Positions 35,651-44,463 of a stretch of DNA of 64,000 nt are shown here, piece after piece. The notes beneath the pieces are model-generated. The model had not been told where the DNA came from, searched no databases, and saw only the letters and a program-made list of their open reading frames with translations. A program made the position numbers and the translations under genes. Each line of letters opens with the position of its first letter. Within the stretch, counting starts at the first letter, position 1. The DNA lies in assembly GCF_000688295.1 (NCBI RefSeq), contig NZ_JHZF01000013.1, forward strand, positions 682,001-746,000, written 5' to 3'. This DNA is from Pseudooceanicola nanhaiensis DSM 18065 (GTDB lineage Bacteria; Pseudomonadota; Alphaproteobacteria; Rhodobacterales; Rhodobacteraceae).

Positions 35651-38110
35651 ATGGCCCACGCACATGCCGATCACCACCACACCTCCGACACCGTCACCCG
35701 CGATCCCGTATGCGGCATGACGGTTGATCCCGACGCCGGGAAACCCAGGGCCGAGCACGACGGGCACAGCTTCCACTTCTGCTCCGAGGGCTGCCGGTCG
35801 AAGTTCGTCGCCGACCCCGAGGCCTACCGCACCGCGAAGGACCCGGTCTGCGGCATGACCGTCGACCGCGCCACCGCCGCCTGGATGTCGAAGCACGAAG
35901 GGCAGCGGATCTACTTCTGCTCTCCCGGCTGCCAGGAAAAGTTCGAGGCCGACCCCGCCGCGTATATGGGCGACCGCCCCGCGCCCGAGGCGATGCCGAA
36001 GGGCACGCAATACACCTGCCCGATGCATCCCGAGATCGTCCGCGACGGCCCCGGAGACTGCCCGATCTGCGGCATGGCGCTGGAACCGATGATGCCCTCC
36101 GCCGACAGCGGGCCGAATCCGGAATACGTCGATTTCAAGCGCCGGCTCTGGATCACCGCGCCGCTGGCGCTGACGATCTTCCTGCTCGAGATGGGGGCGC
36201 ATCTCGGCCTGCCCTTCGCCGACTGGATCGGGCATTCGGCCTTCGGGTGGGTCCAGTTCGCGCTGGCGACGCCGGTGGTCTGGATCTGCCGGCCGTTCTT
36301 CAAGCGGGGCTGGGCCTCGATCGTGAACCGCTCGCCGAACATGTGGACGCTGATCGCGCTCGGCACCGGGGCGGCCTACCTCTTCTCCATCGTCTCGCTG
36401 CTGGCGCCCGGGCTGCTGCCCGCGCAGCTGGCGGACGGCATGGGCATGACGCCGGTCTATTTCGAGGCGACGGCGGTGATCCTCGTCCTCGTGCTGACCG
36501 GGCAGGTCATGGAGCTGGCGGCGCGGGAGCGCACCGGCGACGCGATCCGGGCGCTGATGGACCTCGCCCCCAAGACGGCGCGGCGGGTGAAGGACGGCAG
36601 GGAGGAGGATGTCGAACTCGACGCCTTGCGGACGGGTGACATCCTGCGGGTCCGCCCCGGCGAGAGCGTCCCGGTGGACGGCGTGGTGATCGAGGGCCAT
36701 TCCTCGGTCGACGAGAGCATGATCACCGGCGAGCCGGTCCCGGTCGAGAAGGTCGCGGGCGAGGACGTCACCGGCGGGACGCTGAACAAGACCGGGAGCT
36801 TCCTGATGGAGGCGCGCAACGTCGGCGACGACACCACGCTTGCACGGATCGTGCAGATGGTCGCCTCGGCCCAGCGGTCGCGTGCGCCGATCCAGGCGAT
36901 GGCCGACCGGGTGGCGGAATACTTCGTGCCCGCCGTGGTGGTCGTGGCCCTGCTGGCCTTCCTCGCGTGGTGGGTCCTCGGGCCGGAACCGGCGCTCTCC
37001 TATGCCTTCGTCGCGGCGGTCTCCGTGCTGATCATCGCCTGCCCCTGTGCGCTCGGCCTTGCGACGCCGATGTCGATCATGGTGGCGACCGGGCGCGGCG
37101 CCAATGCCGGGGTGCTGATCCGCGACGCCGAGGCGCTTGAACGGTTCGCGAAGGTCGACGTGCTGATCGTCGACAAGACCGGCACGCTGACCGAGGGCAG
37201 GCCGACGCTGACCGACGCCGAACCGGCGGACGGGGTCGAGGCGGCCGACATGCTCTCCCTCGCCGCCGCGCTGGAGCGGGGCTCCGAGCATCCGCTGGCC
37301 GAGGCCATCGTCGCCGGAGCGGAAGAGCGCGGCGCACCGGTACGGCAGAGCTCCGCCTTCGATTCGGTCACCGGCAAGGGGGTGACGGGCGAAGTCGACG
37401 GCCGAAAGGTGGCGCTTGGCAATGCCGCACTGATGGCGGACCTCGCCGTCACGCCCGGCCCGCTCGCCGACCGGGCGAAAGCGCTTCAGGCCGAGGGCAA
37501 GACGGCGATGTTTGTCGCGGTGGACGGCAGGCCCGCCGGGCTGATCGCCGTCGCCGACCGGGTGAAGGAAACGACGCCGGCGGCGATCCGTGCCCTCCAC
37601 CACCTCGGCCTGCGCATCGTCATGGCGACGGGCGACGCGGAGGCGACCGCAAAGGCTGTGGCGAAGGATCTCGGGATCGACGAGGTCCATGCCGGGGTCA
37701 GCCCCGAGGACAAGGGCGCCCTCGTCCGCAAGCTCAGGGCGGAGGGCCTCTCCGTCGCCATGGCCGGGGACGGGGTCAACGACGCCCCGGCGCTCGCCGA
37801 GGCGGACGTGGGCATCGCCATGGGCACCGGCGCGGACGTGGCCGTGGAGAGCGCGGGCATCACGCTGGTCAAGGGCGACCTGACCGGCATCGTGAGGGCC
37901 CGGAAGCTGGCCGAGGCGACGATGTCCAACATCCGACAGAACCTGTTCTTCGCTTTCGTCTACAACACGGCCGGCGTGCCGCTGGCGGCGGGCATCCTCT
38001 ATCCGGTCTTCGGCCTCCTGCTCTCGCCCATCGTGGCGGCGGCGGCGATGAGCCTGTCGTCGGTCTCGGTCATCGGCAACGCGCTCAGGCTTCGCGCTAA
38101 GAAGCTCTGA
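35651..38110 (+). CDS. copA: Cu(I)-exporting P1B-type ATPase with two YHS modules
   Basis: An 819-residue inner-membrane pump that drives Cu(I) out of the cytoplasm. The N-terminus is His-rich ([10 protein letters not shown]). Two YHS modules follow (residues 18-59 and 64-105, each with DPVCGM and a CxxxC), then a heavy-metal-binding module at 121-146 (CPMHPE...CPICGM). There is no classical HMA domain with CxxC. The ATPase core has TGEP, the membrane CPC at 464-466, DKTGT at 508 and GDGVNDAP. The YN and MSLSS residues in the last helices mark the Cu(I) (P1B-1) class. AAAGGA precedes the ATG, and a MerR-type promoter lies just upstream. Confidence 0.94.
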   Translation: MAHAHADHHHTSDTVTRDPVCGMTVDPDAGKPRAEHDGHSFHFCSEGCRSKFVADPEAYRTAKDPVCGMTVDRATAAWMSKHEGQRIYFCSPGCQEKFEADPAAYMGDRPAPEAMPKGTQYTCPMHPEIVRDGPGDCPICGMALEPMMPSADSGPNPEYVDFKRRLWITAPLALTIFLLEMGAHLGLPFADWIGHSAFGWVQFALATPVVWICRPFFKRGWASIVNRSPNMWTLIALGTGAAYLFSIVSLLAPGLLPAQLADGMGMTPVYFEATAVILVLVLTGQVMELAARERTGDAIRALMDLAPKTARRVKDGREEDVELDALRTGDILRVRPGESVPVDGVVIEGHSSVDESMITGEPVPVEKVAGEDVTGGTLNKTGSFLMEARNVGDDTTLARIVQMVASAQRSRAPIQAMADRVAEYFVPAVVVVALLAFLAWWVLGPEPALSYAFVAAVSVLIIACPCALGLATPMSIMVATGRGANAGVLIRDAEALERFAKVDVLIVDKTGTLTEGRPTLTDAEPADGVEAADMLSLAAALERGSEHPLAEAIVAGAEERGAPVRQSSAFDSVTGKGVTGEVDGRKVALGNAALMADLAVTPGPLADRAKALQAEGKTAMFVAVDGRPAGLIAVADRVKETTPAAIRALHHLGLRIVMATGDAEATAKAVAKDLGIDEVHAGVSPEDKGALVRKLRAEGLSVAMAGDGVNDAPALAEADVGIAMGTGADVAVESAGITLVKGDLTGIVRARKLAEATMSNIRQNLFFAFVYNTAGVPLAAGILYPVFGLLLSPIVAAAAMSLSSVSVIGNALRLRAKKL

Positions 38111-38118
38111 AAACGGGA

Positions 38119-38142
38119 GGAGGCCGGTGAGCCGGCCTCCTT
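38119..38142 (+). terminator. Strong hairpin after the copper ATPase gene
   Basis: GGAGGCCGG at 38119-38127 pairs perfectly with CCGGCCTCC at 38132-38140 around TGAG, eight bases after the stop. Only TT follows, so termination may be partial and allow read-through into the next copper genes. Confidence 0.6.
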
Positions 38143-38183
38143 CGGCTCCCGGTTACGTGATCCCCGACGGCCGGAACCCCCTG

Positions 38184-38213
38184 TTGACCGCAAGGTGATG
38201 GCGCAGGCATAGT
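38184..38213 (+). promoter_or_regulatory. Possible promoter of the small Cys/His protein gene
   Basis: TTGACC at 38184-38189 and CATAGT at 38208-38213 are separated by 18 bp, upstream of the ATG at 38237. Unlike the promoter of the ATPase gene, the spacer lacks a clear dyad, so a MerR protein is not implied. Confidence 0.4.
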
Positions 38214-38236
38214 CCGGGGGCGTTTCCGGAGGTTCG

Positions 38237-38560
38237 ATGCGGCATTTCCTTGCCATCCTGATGCTGGTCTTCACCGCCTGGGCAATCCTGCCCTCGGCGG
38301 CGCAGGCGCATGGGACGCCGCACGAGATGCCGGTTCTGGGCGCTTGCCCGGATTGCACCGAGATGGCGGACGCACAGGCCGCGGAGCAGTCCGAGGGCCA
38401 CAGGTGCCACCACGGTGCCGGATGCGCCGTCCATGGCCTTCTGGCGATCACGCCCACCGTCGCGCCCTCTCCGGGCCTGACCGGCGGTCCGCGACCCGCG
38501 GCTCACGCCGCACCGCGCTCTGCCATGGTGGCCCGGGACCTGCCGCCTCCACGATCCTGA
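38237..38560 (+). CDS. Small secreted Cys/His-rich protein of the copper locus
   Basis: A 107-residue protein with a clear signal peptide ending near AQA. The mature part has ACPDC, GHRCHHGAGCAVHG and many His and Met residues, suited to metal binding, and a Pro/Arg C-terminal tail. It resembles the loosely defined DUF2946/CopL-like copper-inducible proteins, though the match is by pattern only. A TTCCGGAGGTTCG site precedes the ATG. A similar protein is encoded in the opposite arm at 44086-44463. Confidence 0.7.
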   Translation: MRHFLAILMLVFTAWAILPSAAQAHGTPHEMPVLGACPDCTEMADAQAAEQSEGHRCHHGAGCAVHGLLAITPTVAPSPGLTGGPRPAAHAAPRSAMVARDLPPPRS

Positions 38561-38637
38561 TCGCACCCCACGCGATAACCGCGGCCTGACACGCCGCGAG
38601 CAAGACCGCGCGGCTTCGTGCCGCGCCCTTCAGGATC

Positions 38638-39090
38638 ATGAAGATGAACAAGTTTATCCCGGCCATTGCCGCGGCCCTCGTGCTGGCTGCCGGCGCCTAC
38701 ACCTACACCCTGACCCGCGCTCCGGAGCCGACGCCCCCCGAGGCCCGCCAGGCGGCGCCCCAGGAGGGGGACGCCCTCGTCGCGATCACCATGCCTGACT
38801 CGCTCTCTCCCGAGGCAACGATGGGCCAGCGCGCGTTCGAGGCGACCTGCGCCGACTGCCACGGAGAGAACGCGACCGGCAAGATGGGGTTCGGTCCGCC
38901 ACTCGTGCACAAGATCTACGAGCCCTCGCACCACGCCGACATGGCGTTCCAGATGGCCGTCCAGAACGGCGTCCGGGCGCATCACTGGAAGTTCGGCGAC
39001 ATGCCGCCCCAGACCGGCCTGACGCCCTCGGATGTCGCGAACATCGTCGCCTATGTCCGCGAGCTTCAGCGCGCCAACGGGATCGAGTGA
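38638..39090 (+). CDS. Class I c-type cytochrome, membrane-anchored or secreted
   Basis: A 150-residue protein with one N-terminal hydrophobic segment (FIPAIAAALVLAAGAYTY), a linker rich in Pro and Glu, and a single-haem domain. CADCH is at residues 71-75 and the probable distal Met is in KFGDMPPQTGL. The C-terminal helix (SDVANIVAYVRELQ) is typical of class I cytochromes c. It lies between copper resistance genes. The hydrophobic N-terminus could be an uncleaved anchor. The likely role is electron transfer in the periplasm. Confidence 0.88.
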   Translation: MKMNKFIPAIAAALVLAAGAYTYTLTRAPEPTPPEARQAAPQEGDALVAITMPDSLSPEATMGQRAFEATCADCHGENATGKMGFGPPLVHKIYEPSHHADMAFQMAVQNGVRAHHWKFGDMPPQTGLTPSDVANIVAYVRELQRANGIE

Positions 39091-39354
39091 GATGGGAGCC
39101 CTCCCGACACGACGCGCCGCCCGCGCCGCCGTGCCGGTCTGCGCAGGCGCGCAGGACCTGCGCACCGCGCGCGACGCGACGAAACAGGGCGCCCCGCCGA
39201 CCCACCGGGCCGCCGGGGCCCGGGTCCGTGACGGCCACCTCCCGGGCGCGGGCCTGCGGGTGCCGCGGGGTGGCCGCGTCGCATCTCCACGGAAAGCATT
39301 TACGGCGGGTGCCGGGCGACGGCACCGAAACACCAAACGAGCAAGGACAACAGG

Positions 39355-39789
39355 ATGAAGAAACAAGCGATCACCATGGCCCTCCTTCTGGCGGGCACCG
39401 CGGTTCTGGCCCATGGCGGGGTCAAGGACCCGGACGTGATGAACCGGATGATGGGCATGTCCGAGATGGCCAGGCAGGTGCAGATCCTCGGCGCCATGGC
39501 CAAGGGCGAAACCGCCTTTGACGCCGAGGCGGGCAACAAGGCGCTCGCGAAGCTCTCCGAGGAGGCGTCCTACATCCCGACCCTCTTCGAACCCGAGGCG
39601 ACGGACCCGAAGTCCGAGGCGCTGCCGGTGATCTGGGAAAAGTACGACCGGTTCACCGCGCATGCGCAGGAGCTCGAGCGGGTCACCGGCGCGCTGGCCG
39701 GCACGATCGAGACCCGGGCCGACCTCGCCCCGGCGATGAGGCAGGTCGGTCAGGCCTGCGGCGCCTGCCACTCGAGCTTCCGCCAATGA
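39355..39789 (+). CDS. Cytochrome c'/c556-type protein
   Basis: A 144-residue periplasmic protein with a cleavable signal (MKKQAITMALLLAGTAVLAH), a four-helix-bundle body and a CGACH haem site at residues 135-139 close to the C-terminus. This arrangement defines the class II cytochromes c' and c556. An ACAACAGG sequence precedes the ATG. Its stop overlaps the start of the next cytochrome (ATGA). Family members bind small ligands or carry electrons; copper-related roles are not established. Confidence 0.9.
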   Translation: MKKQAITMALLLAGTAVLAHGGVKDPDVMNRMMGMSEMARQVQILGAMAKGETAFDAEAGNKALAKLSEEASYIPTLFEPEATDPKSEALPVIWEKYDRFTAHAQELERVTGALAGTIETRADLAPAMRQVGQACGACHSSFRQ

Positions 39790-40214
39790 AGGCGCTGCTG
39801 CTGGCCGCCCTCGTCGCGGGCTCCGCGGCCCAGGCGGATCACCGGCTGACCGGCCGCGACACCGCGGCGGGGGCGGCGCTCTACGCCGAGACCTGCGCGT
39901 CCTGCCACGGGGCCGAGCTCGAGGGTCAGCCCGACTGGCGCAGCCCCGGGGAGGACGGCGTGCTGCCCGCCCCGCCGCATGACGCGAGCGGCCACACCTG
40001 GCACCACGACACGCCGCTGCTGCTGGAATACACGCTGAAGGGCGGGCAGGCGGCTCTGGAGGCGCGGGGCGTCACCGGGTTCAAGAGCGGCATGCCTGCC
40101 TTCGAGGAGACGTTGAGCGAGGATCAGGTGCTCGACATCCTCGCCTTCATCCGCTCGACCTGGCCCGAGCGGGTGCAGGCGGCGCAAAGCGCGCGGACGC
40201 ACGCCTCGGACTGA
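39786..40214 (+). CDS. Class I c-type cytochrome
   Basis: A 142-residue periplasmic protein with a short signal peptide and a CASCH haem site at residues 37-41. The probable Met ligand is in FKSGMPAFEETL and a C-terminal helix (EDQVLDILAFIRSTW) follows. The start overlaps the cytochrome c' stop, so the two are co-translated and probably function together. It is the last gene of the rightward copper arm, facing the SHOCT gene with 40 bp between. Confidence 0.9.
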   Translation: MKALLLAALVAGSAAQADHRLTGRDTAAGAALYAETCASCHGAELEGQPDWRSPGEDGVLPAPPHDASGHTWHHDTPLLLEYTLKGGQAALEARGVTGFKSGMPAFEETLSEDQVLDILAFIRSTWPERVQAAQSARTHASD

Positions 40215-40254
40215 ATGGCGCCCGGGATCGCGGAAGGCGGTTCCGGGCAGATTG

Positions 40255-40551
40255 TCACCCGTTCAGCAGCTTCTTGCGGGCCGTGTAGTCCTCGGCGTCG
40301 ATCTCGCCCTTTGCGAGACGCATGTCGAGCTCGGCCCGGGCGCCCGACCCGGTGCCCGGGCCCGAACCGCCCTCCGAGCTGCGGACGAACCAGACCACCC
40401 CGGCCACGACGAGGCCGATCACGATGATCCACAGGATGGGCCCGAACATCATGCCCATACCGTATCCCCAATCCATCATGTGACCGTAGTCCCCGGCATC
40501 GGCATAGGCAGGACCTGCCAGCAGCGCCGCAGGGATCGAGAGACGAATCAT
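40255..40551 (-). CDS. SHOCT-domain small membrane protein
   Basis: A 98-residue protein with a signal-like N-terminus and a HMMDWGYGMGMMFG segment rich in Met and Gly. One membrane helix (ILWIIVIGLVVAGVVWFV) follows, and a C-terminal SHOCT motif (RLAKGEIDAEDYTARKKLL). I chose the ATG at 40551 because AAGGATAGG lies upstream; an ATG at 40569 would add six residues. SHOCT proteins of this type are common next to copper genes. The Met-rich part may contact Cu(I). Confidence 0.82.
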   Translation of the reverse strand: MIRLSIPAALLAGPAYADAGDYGHMMDWGYGMGMMFGPILWIIVIGLVVAGVVWFVRSSEGGSGPGTGSGARAELDMRLAKGEIDAEDYTARKKLLNG

Positions 40552-40696
40552 GATGCCTATCCTTCTCATAATGGCTCCGGGCAGCTTGGCCTGTCCCGGA
40601 TACGGGGGCATTGATCTGCCGCAAACCTGACGGGGATCGCGCGACCGTGATCCCCCCGGGGGAGCGACCGCCCGCAACGGGGCGGCCGCCCGAGGA

Positions 40697-40993
40697 TCAC
40701 TCGGTTTCGATCTCGGTGACCGTCAGCTTGCCCTTCACGCGGTCGGCCATGAAGGTGATCTCCTGGCCCTCGCTCAGGCCCTCCATCATTGCCGGGTCGA
40801 CGACCTCGAACACCATGGTCATCGCCTCCATCTCGAGGTTCTCGAGCGGGCCGTGGTCGATGGTGAGCCGGTTCCACTTCTCGTCGATCTTGGTGATCGT
40901 GCCCTGGCTCATCGGCATGTCGCCGTGGGTCATCTGCGCCAGCGCGGCGCCGGAGGTGGCGAGGGTGAGGGCCAGGGCCAACAGGGTTTTCAT
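40697..40993 (-). CDS. CusF-like periplasmic copper-binding protein
   Basis: A 98-residue protein with a signal peptide ending near LAQ. The mature part has the CusF OB-fold pattern: GTITKIDEKWNRLTIDHGP, then MEAMTMVFEV with the Met residues of the Cu(I)/Ag(I) site, and a C-terminal GKLTVTEIE strand. It would capture periplasmic Cu(I). AAAGGACA precedes the ATG. It lies 58 bp after the multicopper oxidase gene on the same strand. Confidence 0.9.
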   Translation of the reverse strand: MKTLLALALTLATSGAALAQMTHGDMPMSQGTITKIDEKWNRLTIDHGPLENLEMEAMTMVFEVVDPAMMEGLSEGQEITFMADRVKGKLTVTEIETE

Positions 40994-41051
40994 GTCATTG
41001 TCCTTTCAGGTCAGGGTATGGCACCCGGTGCGCCGGGTTGCCGGTGGGTCA

Positions 41052-42404
41052 TCAGCCGCGCGAGAGGTGCGAGCGCGGGGTGAGGATGGTGTCGGGGCTG
41101 TCGTTGCTGGCATGGTCCGGCAGCGCGCCGGTCCATTCCCAGGCCTGCGTGCCGGGCGGGTTCTCGTACCAGCCGGGATCGGTGTAATCGCCCGCGGCGA
41201 TGCCCTCGCGGACCTTCACGACCGAGAACATGCCGCCCATCTCCAGCGGGCCGTAGGGGCCCCAGCCGGTCATCATCGGCACGGTGTTGTCCGGCAGCTC
41301 CATCGACATCTCGCCCATGTCCGCCATGCCCGCCGTGCCCATCGGCATGTATCCCCGGGTCTCGCGGCGGATCATGCCCGTGAGCTTGCGCTTGTCGGCC
41401 CCGATGAAGGTGGGCAGGTCGTGGCCCATGGCGTTCATCGTGTGGTGCGACTTGTGGCAGTGTATCGCCCAGTCGCCTTCATGCACGGCATCGAATTCGT
41501 AGGCGCGCATCGCGCCGACGGGGATGTCGATCGACACCTCGGGCCAGCGCGCCTCGGGCCGGACCCAGCCGCCGTCGGTGCAGGTGACCTCGAAATCGTA
41601 GCCGTGCATGTGGATCGGATGGTTCGTCATCGTCAGGTTGCCGACCCGGACCCGCACCCGGTCGCCCTTCGAGACGACCAGCGGGTCGATGTCCGGGAAG
41701 ATCCGGCTGTTCCAGGTCCACATGTTGAAATCGGTCATCTCGGCCACCCGCGGGATGTAGGTGCCCGGGTCGATGTCGTAGGCCGCCAGCAGGAAGGCGA
41801 AATCGCGGTCCACCGGCATGAAGGCCGGATCGCGCGGGTGCACGATGAAGAGGCCCATCATCCCCATGGCCATCTGCACCATCTCGTCGGCATGCGGGTG
41901 ATACATGAAGGTGCCCGACTTGATCAGGTCGAACTCGTAGACAAACGTCTTGCCGGGCGGGATCGCCGGGTGGCTGAGCCCGCCGACGCCGTCCATCCCG
42001 GAGGGCAGGATCAGCCCGTGCCAGTGGACGGAGGTGTGCTCGGGCAGGCGGTTGGTCACGTAGATCCGCACCCGTTCGCCCTCCACCGCTTCGATGGTCG
42101 GGCCGGTGGACTGGCCGTTGTAACCCCAGAGCCGCGCGATCATGCCGCTGGCCATGATCCGCTCGACCGGTTCGGCGACGAGGTGGAATTCCTTCACGTT
42201 GCCGTTCATCCGCCACGGCAGCGACCAGCCGTTGAGCGTGACGACCGGGTTGTAATCGGGCCCCGACCCCGGGGGCGGCGGCACCTGGGTGGATGGATCG
42301 TCGGTGGAGGCCGCCTCGGGCAGGTCGCGGAAACGGGTCTGCGCGGTGGCGGCAGAGGCGAGGACGGCACCCGCCCCGGCTGTCAGCAATTGTCTGCGGT
42401 TCAT
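41052..42404 (-). CDS. Multicopper oxidase (cuprous oxidase type), Tat-exported
   Basis: A 450-residue oxidase that would convert toxic Cu(I) to Cu(II) in the periplasm. The N-terminus has a twin-arginine signal (MNRRQLLTAGAG). Copper ligands are in HWHG (127-130), HPH (169-171), HPIHMHG (262-268) and HCHKSHHTMNAMG (from 315). A Met-rich segment at about 345-385 (GYMPMGTAGMADMGEMSM) recalls the Cu(I)-binding region of CueO, but is placed near the C-terminus. The ATG shares one base with the stop of the TolC-type gene (TGATG). Confidence 0.92.
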   Translation of the reverse strand: MNRRQLLTAGAGAVLASAATAQTRFRDLPEAASTDDPSTQVPPPPGSGPDYNPVVTLNGWSLPWRMNGNVKEFHLVAEPVERIMASGMIARLWGYNGQSTGPTIEAVEGERVRIYVTNRLPEHTSVHWHGLILPSGMDGVGGLSHPAIPPGKTFVYEFDLIKSGTFMYHPHADEMVQMAMGMMGLFIVHPRDPAFMPVDRDFAFLLAAYDIDPGTYIPRVAEMTDFNMWTWNSRIFPDIDPLVVSKGDRVRVRVGNLTMTNHPIHMHGYDFEVTCTDGGWVRPEARWPEVSIDIPVGAMRAYEFDAVHEGDWAIHCHKSHHTMNAMGHDLPTFIGADKRKLTGMIRRETRGYMPMGTAGMADMGEMSMELPDNTVPMMTGWGPYGPLEMGGMFSVVKVREGIAAGDYTDPGWYENPPGTQAWEWTGALPDHASNDSPDTILTPRSHLSRG

Positions 42405-43810
42405 CAGTCAGTTCCTCCGGTGGAGCCGCCCCAGATCGCGGCGGTCATGCCTGCCTCGGCGCGCCAGTAATCGGCCTTGGCGCCGGCATAGCTGAGCTCG
42501 GCCTCGAGGCCCTCGCGGGCCTCGGCGATCAGGTCGAAGGTCGAGGTGAGCATGCCGTTGTAGGACCGCAGCGCCTCCTCGTCGATCACGCGGCGCAGCG
42601 GCAGGACCTCGTCCCGCCAGTGTCTTGCGATGTTGTATTTGCCCGTCACCGCGGCATGGGCCGAGCGCGCCTCCGAGCGGGCATTGACCGCCGCCTGCGC
42701 GAGCTGGTTCGCGGCGCGCATGTAGGCCAGCTCGCCCCGGCGCGAGGCGAGCTTGCCGGTGTCGTAGACGGGGATCTCGAATTCCACCTCGAGGACCGGG
42801 GAAACCTCCGTCTCGGTCGGGGACCCGGAGCGCTCGGCTTCCGCCCCGGCGACGATGGCGAGGTCGGAGATCATCCGCGTCTGTCCCGCCAGCCGGTAGT
42901 CCCGGGCGATGACCTCCAGTTCCAGCCGCCCTATCGCGAGGTCGGTGCGATGCGTCAGCGCCAGTTTCTCCGCCTCCGCCCGTCCCGGACGCCGCCCCGG
43001 CAGGCCGGGCAGACGGTCGGGCACGTAGAAGTCGATGTCGCTGCCCCAGAGCCCCATCAGGCGGGTCAGCTTCTCCTTCGCCAGCTGCGCCTCCAGGCGG
43101 GCGTCCGCCCGCTCGGCGGCAAGCTCCGCGGTGAAGACATGCTCCCGCGCCTGGTCGGCCCGGTTCATCGCCCCGGTGCGGCCCAATTCCGATGCCAGCT
43201 CCGAGGCCGCATCGGCGGTCCCCTGCGCCCGACCCACGAGCCCGGCCCTCTCGAAGGCCGAAACCGCGTCGATCCACGCGAGTCGCGTCTCGGTCGCCAG
43301 CGCCACCGTCTGCCCGAGCGCCGCGTATTGGGCCTGCCGGAAGCGGGTTTCGGCGACCGCCTGCCGCGGCTTCCGGGTCACCGCCTCGAGGATCGCGCCG
43401 GTCACCGTCGCCTCCAGCGACCGGGCGAGCCCGGCCTCGCCGATGCCCGAGATGGTGACGCCAAGCGTCGGAACCGGCCCGAGGGCGGTCTCCCAGAGAT
43501 CGGCCGCGGAGAGCCCCAGCTCGGCATAGGCCGCCTGAAGTCCGCGGTTGTTCATCAGTGCCACCTGCACGGCCGTGTCGGGGCCGATCGTCTTGCGGTG
43601 GACCAGCGACCTTGCGCGCGCCTCGTTCGCCGCCACCTCGGCGGCCGACTGCGCCCAGACCCCGCCGGCGCCGGTGGCCTGCCGCGTTGATTGCGACACC
43701 AGCGAGAACCCTGCCTTCGGGTCCGACGCCATGCGCACGGTCCCGGTGTCGGCGCAGGCCGCCAGCAGCGCCGGCAGGGCCAGAACGGCCGGTTTCCAGG
43801 AGAGCGTCAT
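42404..43810 (-). CDS. TolC-family outer-membrane efflux protein of the copper locus
   Basis: A 468-residue outer-membrane channel-type protein with a lipoprotein-like signal (ALPALLAAC). Two outer-membrane efflux repeats follow, with long helical segments such as QAVAETRFRQAQYAALGQTV and SEARSAHAAVTGKYNIARHW. No membrane fusion protein or RND pump is encoded next to it, so it must pair with components elsewhere or act alone. It overlaps the small lipoprotein upstream (ATGA) and the oxidase downstream, giving tight coupling. Confidence 0.88.
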   Translation of the reverse strand: MTLSWKPAVLALPALLAACADTGTVRMASDPKAGFSLVSQSTRQATGAGGVWAQSAAEVAANEARARSLVHRKTIGPDTAVQVALMNNRGLQAAYAELGLSAADLWETALGPVPTLGVTISGIGEAGLARSLEATVTGAILEAVTRKPRQAVAETRFRQAQYAALGQTVALATETRLAWIDAVSAFERAGLVGRAQGTADAASELASELGRTGAMNRADQAREHVFTAELAAERADARLEAQLAKEKLTRLMGLWGSDIDFYVPDRLPGLPGRRPGRAEAEKLALTHRTDLAIGRLELEVIARDYRLAGQTRMISDLAIVAGAEAERSGSPTETEVSPVLEVEFEIPVYDTGKLASRRGELAYMRAANQLAQAAVNARSEARSAHAAVTGKYNIARHWRDEVLPLRRVIDEEALRSYNGMLTSTFDLIAEAREGLEAELSYAGAKADYWRAEAGMTAAIWGGSTGGTD

Positions 43811-44025
43811 GACGTTCCTCCCGGTGCCTGCGCATCGTTGAGGCGGCGCCAGTCCCCCGGCTCCTCGATGCTGCGTCGCGTGTGGGTCACGGCGGGTCCG
43901 GCGGGCGCCGGATGGGCCAGCCCCGGATCGGCGGCGCGCAGGAGCGGCGTCGCCAATGGCAGCGCATCGGGCTGCGCGCAGCCCGCAAGCGCCAGCGGCA
44001 CGGCGGCCGCGAAGAGGGTTCTCAT
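43807..44025 (-). CDS. Small lipoprotein of the copper locus
   Basis: A 72-residue protein with a lipoprotein signal (TLFAAAVPLALAGC, Cys at 16) and a mature part of about 55 residues rich in Pro and Ala. I do not recognise the family. Its stop overlaps the start of the TolC-type gene, so it is made together with that outer-membrane protein and may help it. Two lipoproteins in direct succession suggest an outer-membrane assembly. Confidence 0.75.
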   Translation of the reverse strand: MRTLFAAAVPLALAGCAQPDALPLATPLLRAADPGLAHPAPAGPAVTHTRRSIEEPGDWRRLNDAQAPGGTS

Positions 44026-44085
44026 GGTAGGGTCTCCGGAAGGGATCGGCAGGCAGGGCGCGTCACGCGCCCGACGGCAGGTCGA

Positions 44086-44463
44086 TCAGCCTTTCGGAGG
44101 TCGTCTGAGCCCGGTCGGTCCGGTCAGGGCGGTGCGGTCGGTCGAGGTCCAGGCCACGATCGCCCGCCATTCGTGCATCGGGTGGCCCTGCCACCTGGCA
44201 GTGACCCCCGCGTCGGAGATGCAGGCATGGTCGCAGCAGATCGGCTGCGTCAGGTCCTGGCTGGAGGTCGGTTGTGCCTCAGCCGCCGACATGCCGTGCG
44301 ACGCGTGCTCAACATGGTCGGCCGGATGCGTCTCGGCCGCATGGGACGGACTCACCTGCGCGCAATAGACGCTGCCGGACATGGCCTTGGCGGCCACCGG
44401 GGCAGCCGCGACCATGACGCCGGTCCAGACCAGCAGCAGCGCGAGGAGGTATCGCTTCACCAT
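44086..44463 (-). CDS. Secreted Cys/His-rich protein, copper locus (second copy type)
   Basis: A 125-residue protein with a signal peptide (MVKRYLLALLLVWTGVMVAA). The mature part has many His and Met residues and an ICCDHAC cluster, and ends in LRRPPKG. The layout matches copper-inducible small proteins such as CopL/DUF2946 types and parallels the protein at 38237. It is the first gene of the leftward copper arm. The ATG at 44463 lacks a strong ribosome-binding site; a TTG at 44499 is an alternative. Confidence 0.72.
   Translation of the reverse strand: MVKRYLLALLLVWTGVMVAAAPVAAKAMSGSVYCAQVSPSHAAETHPADHVEHASHGMSAAEAQPTSSQDLTQPICCDHACISDAGVTARWQGHPMHEWRAIVAWTSTDRTALTGPTGLRRPPKG

Noticed and set aside
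39091-39354. Frame of about 75-108 codons between two cytochrome genes
   Set aside because: Arg/Ala/Pro-rich filler in all frames with no signal or ribosome-binding site; treated as untranslated spacer.
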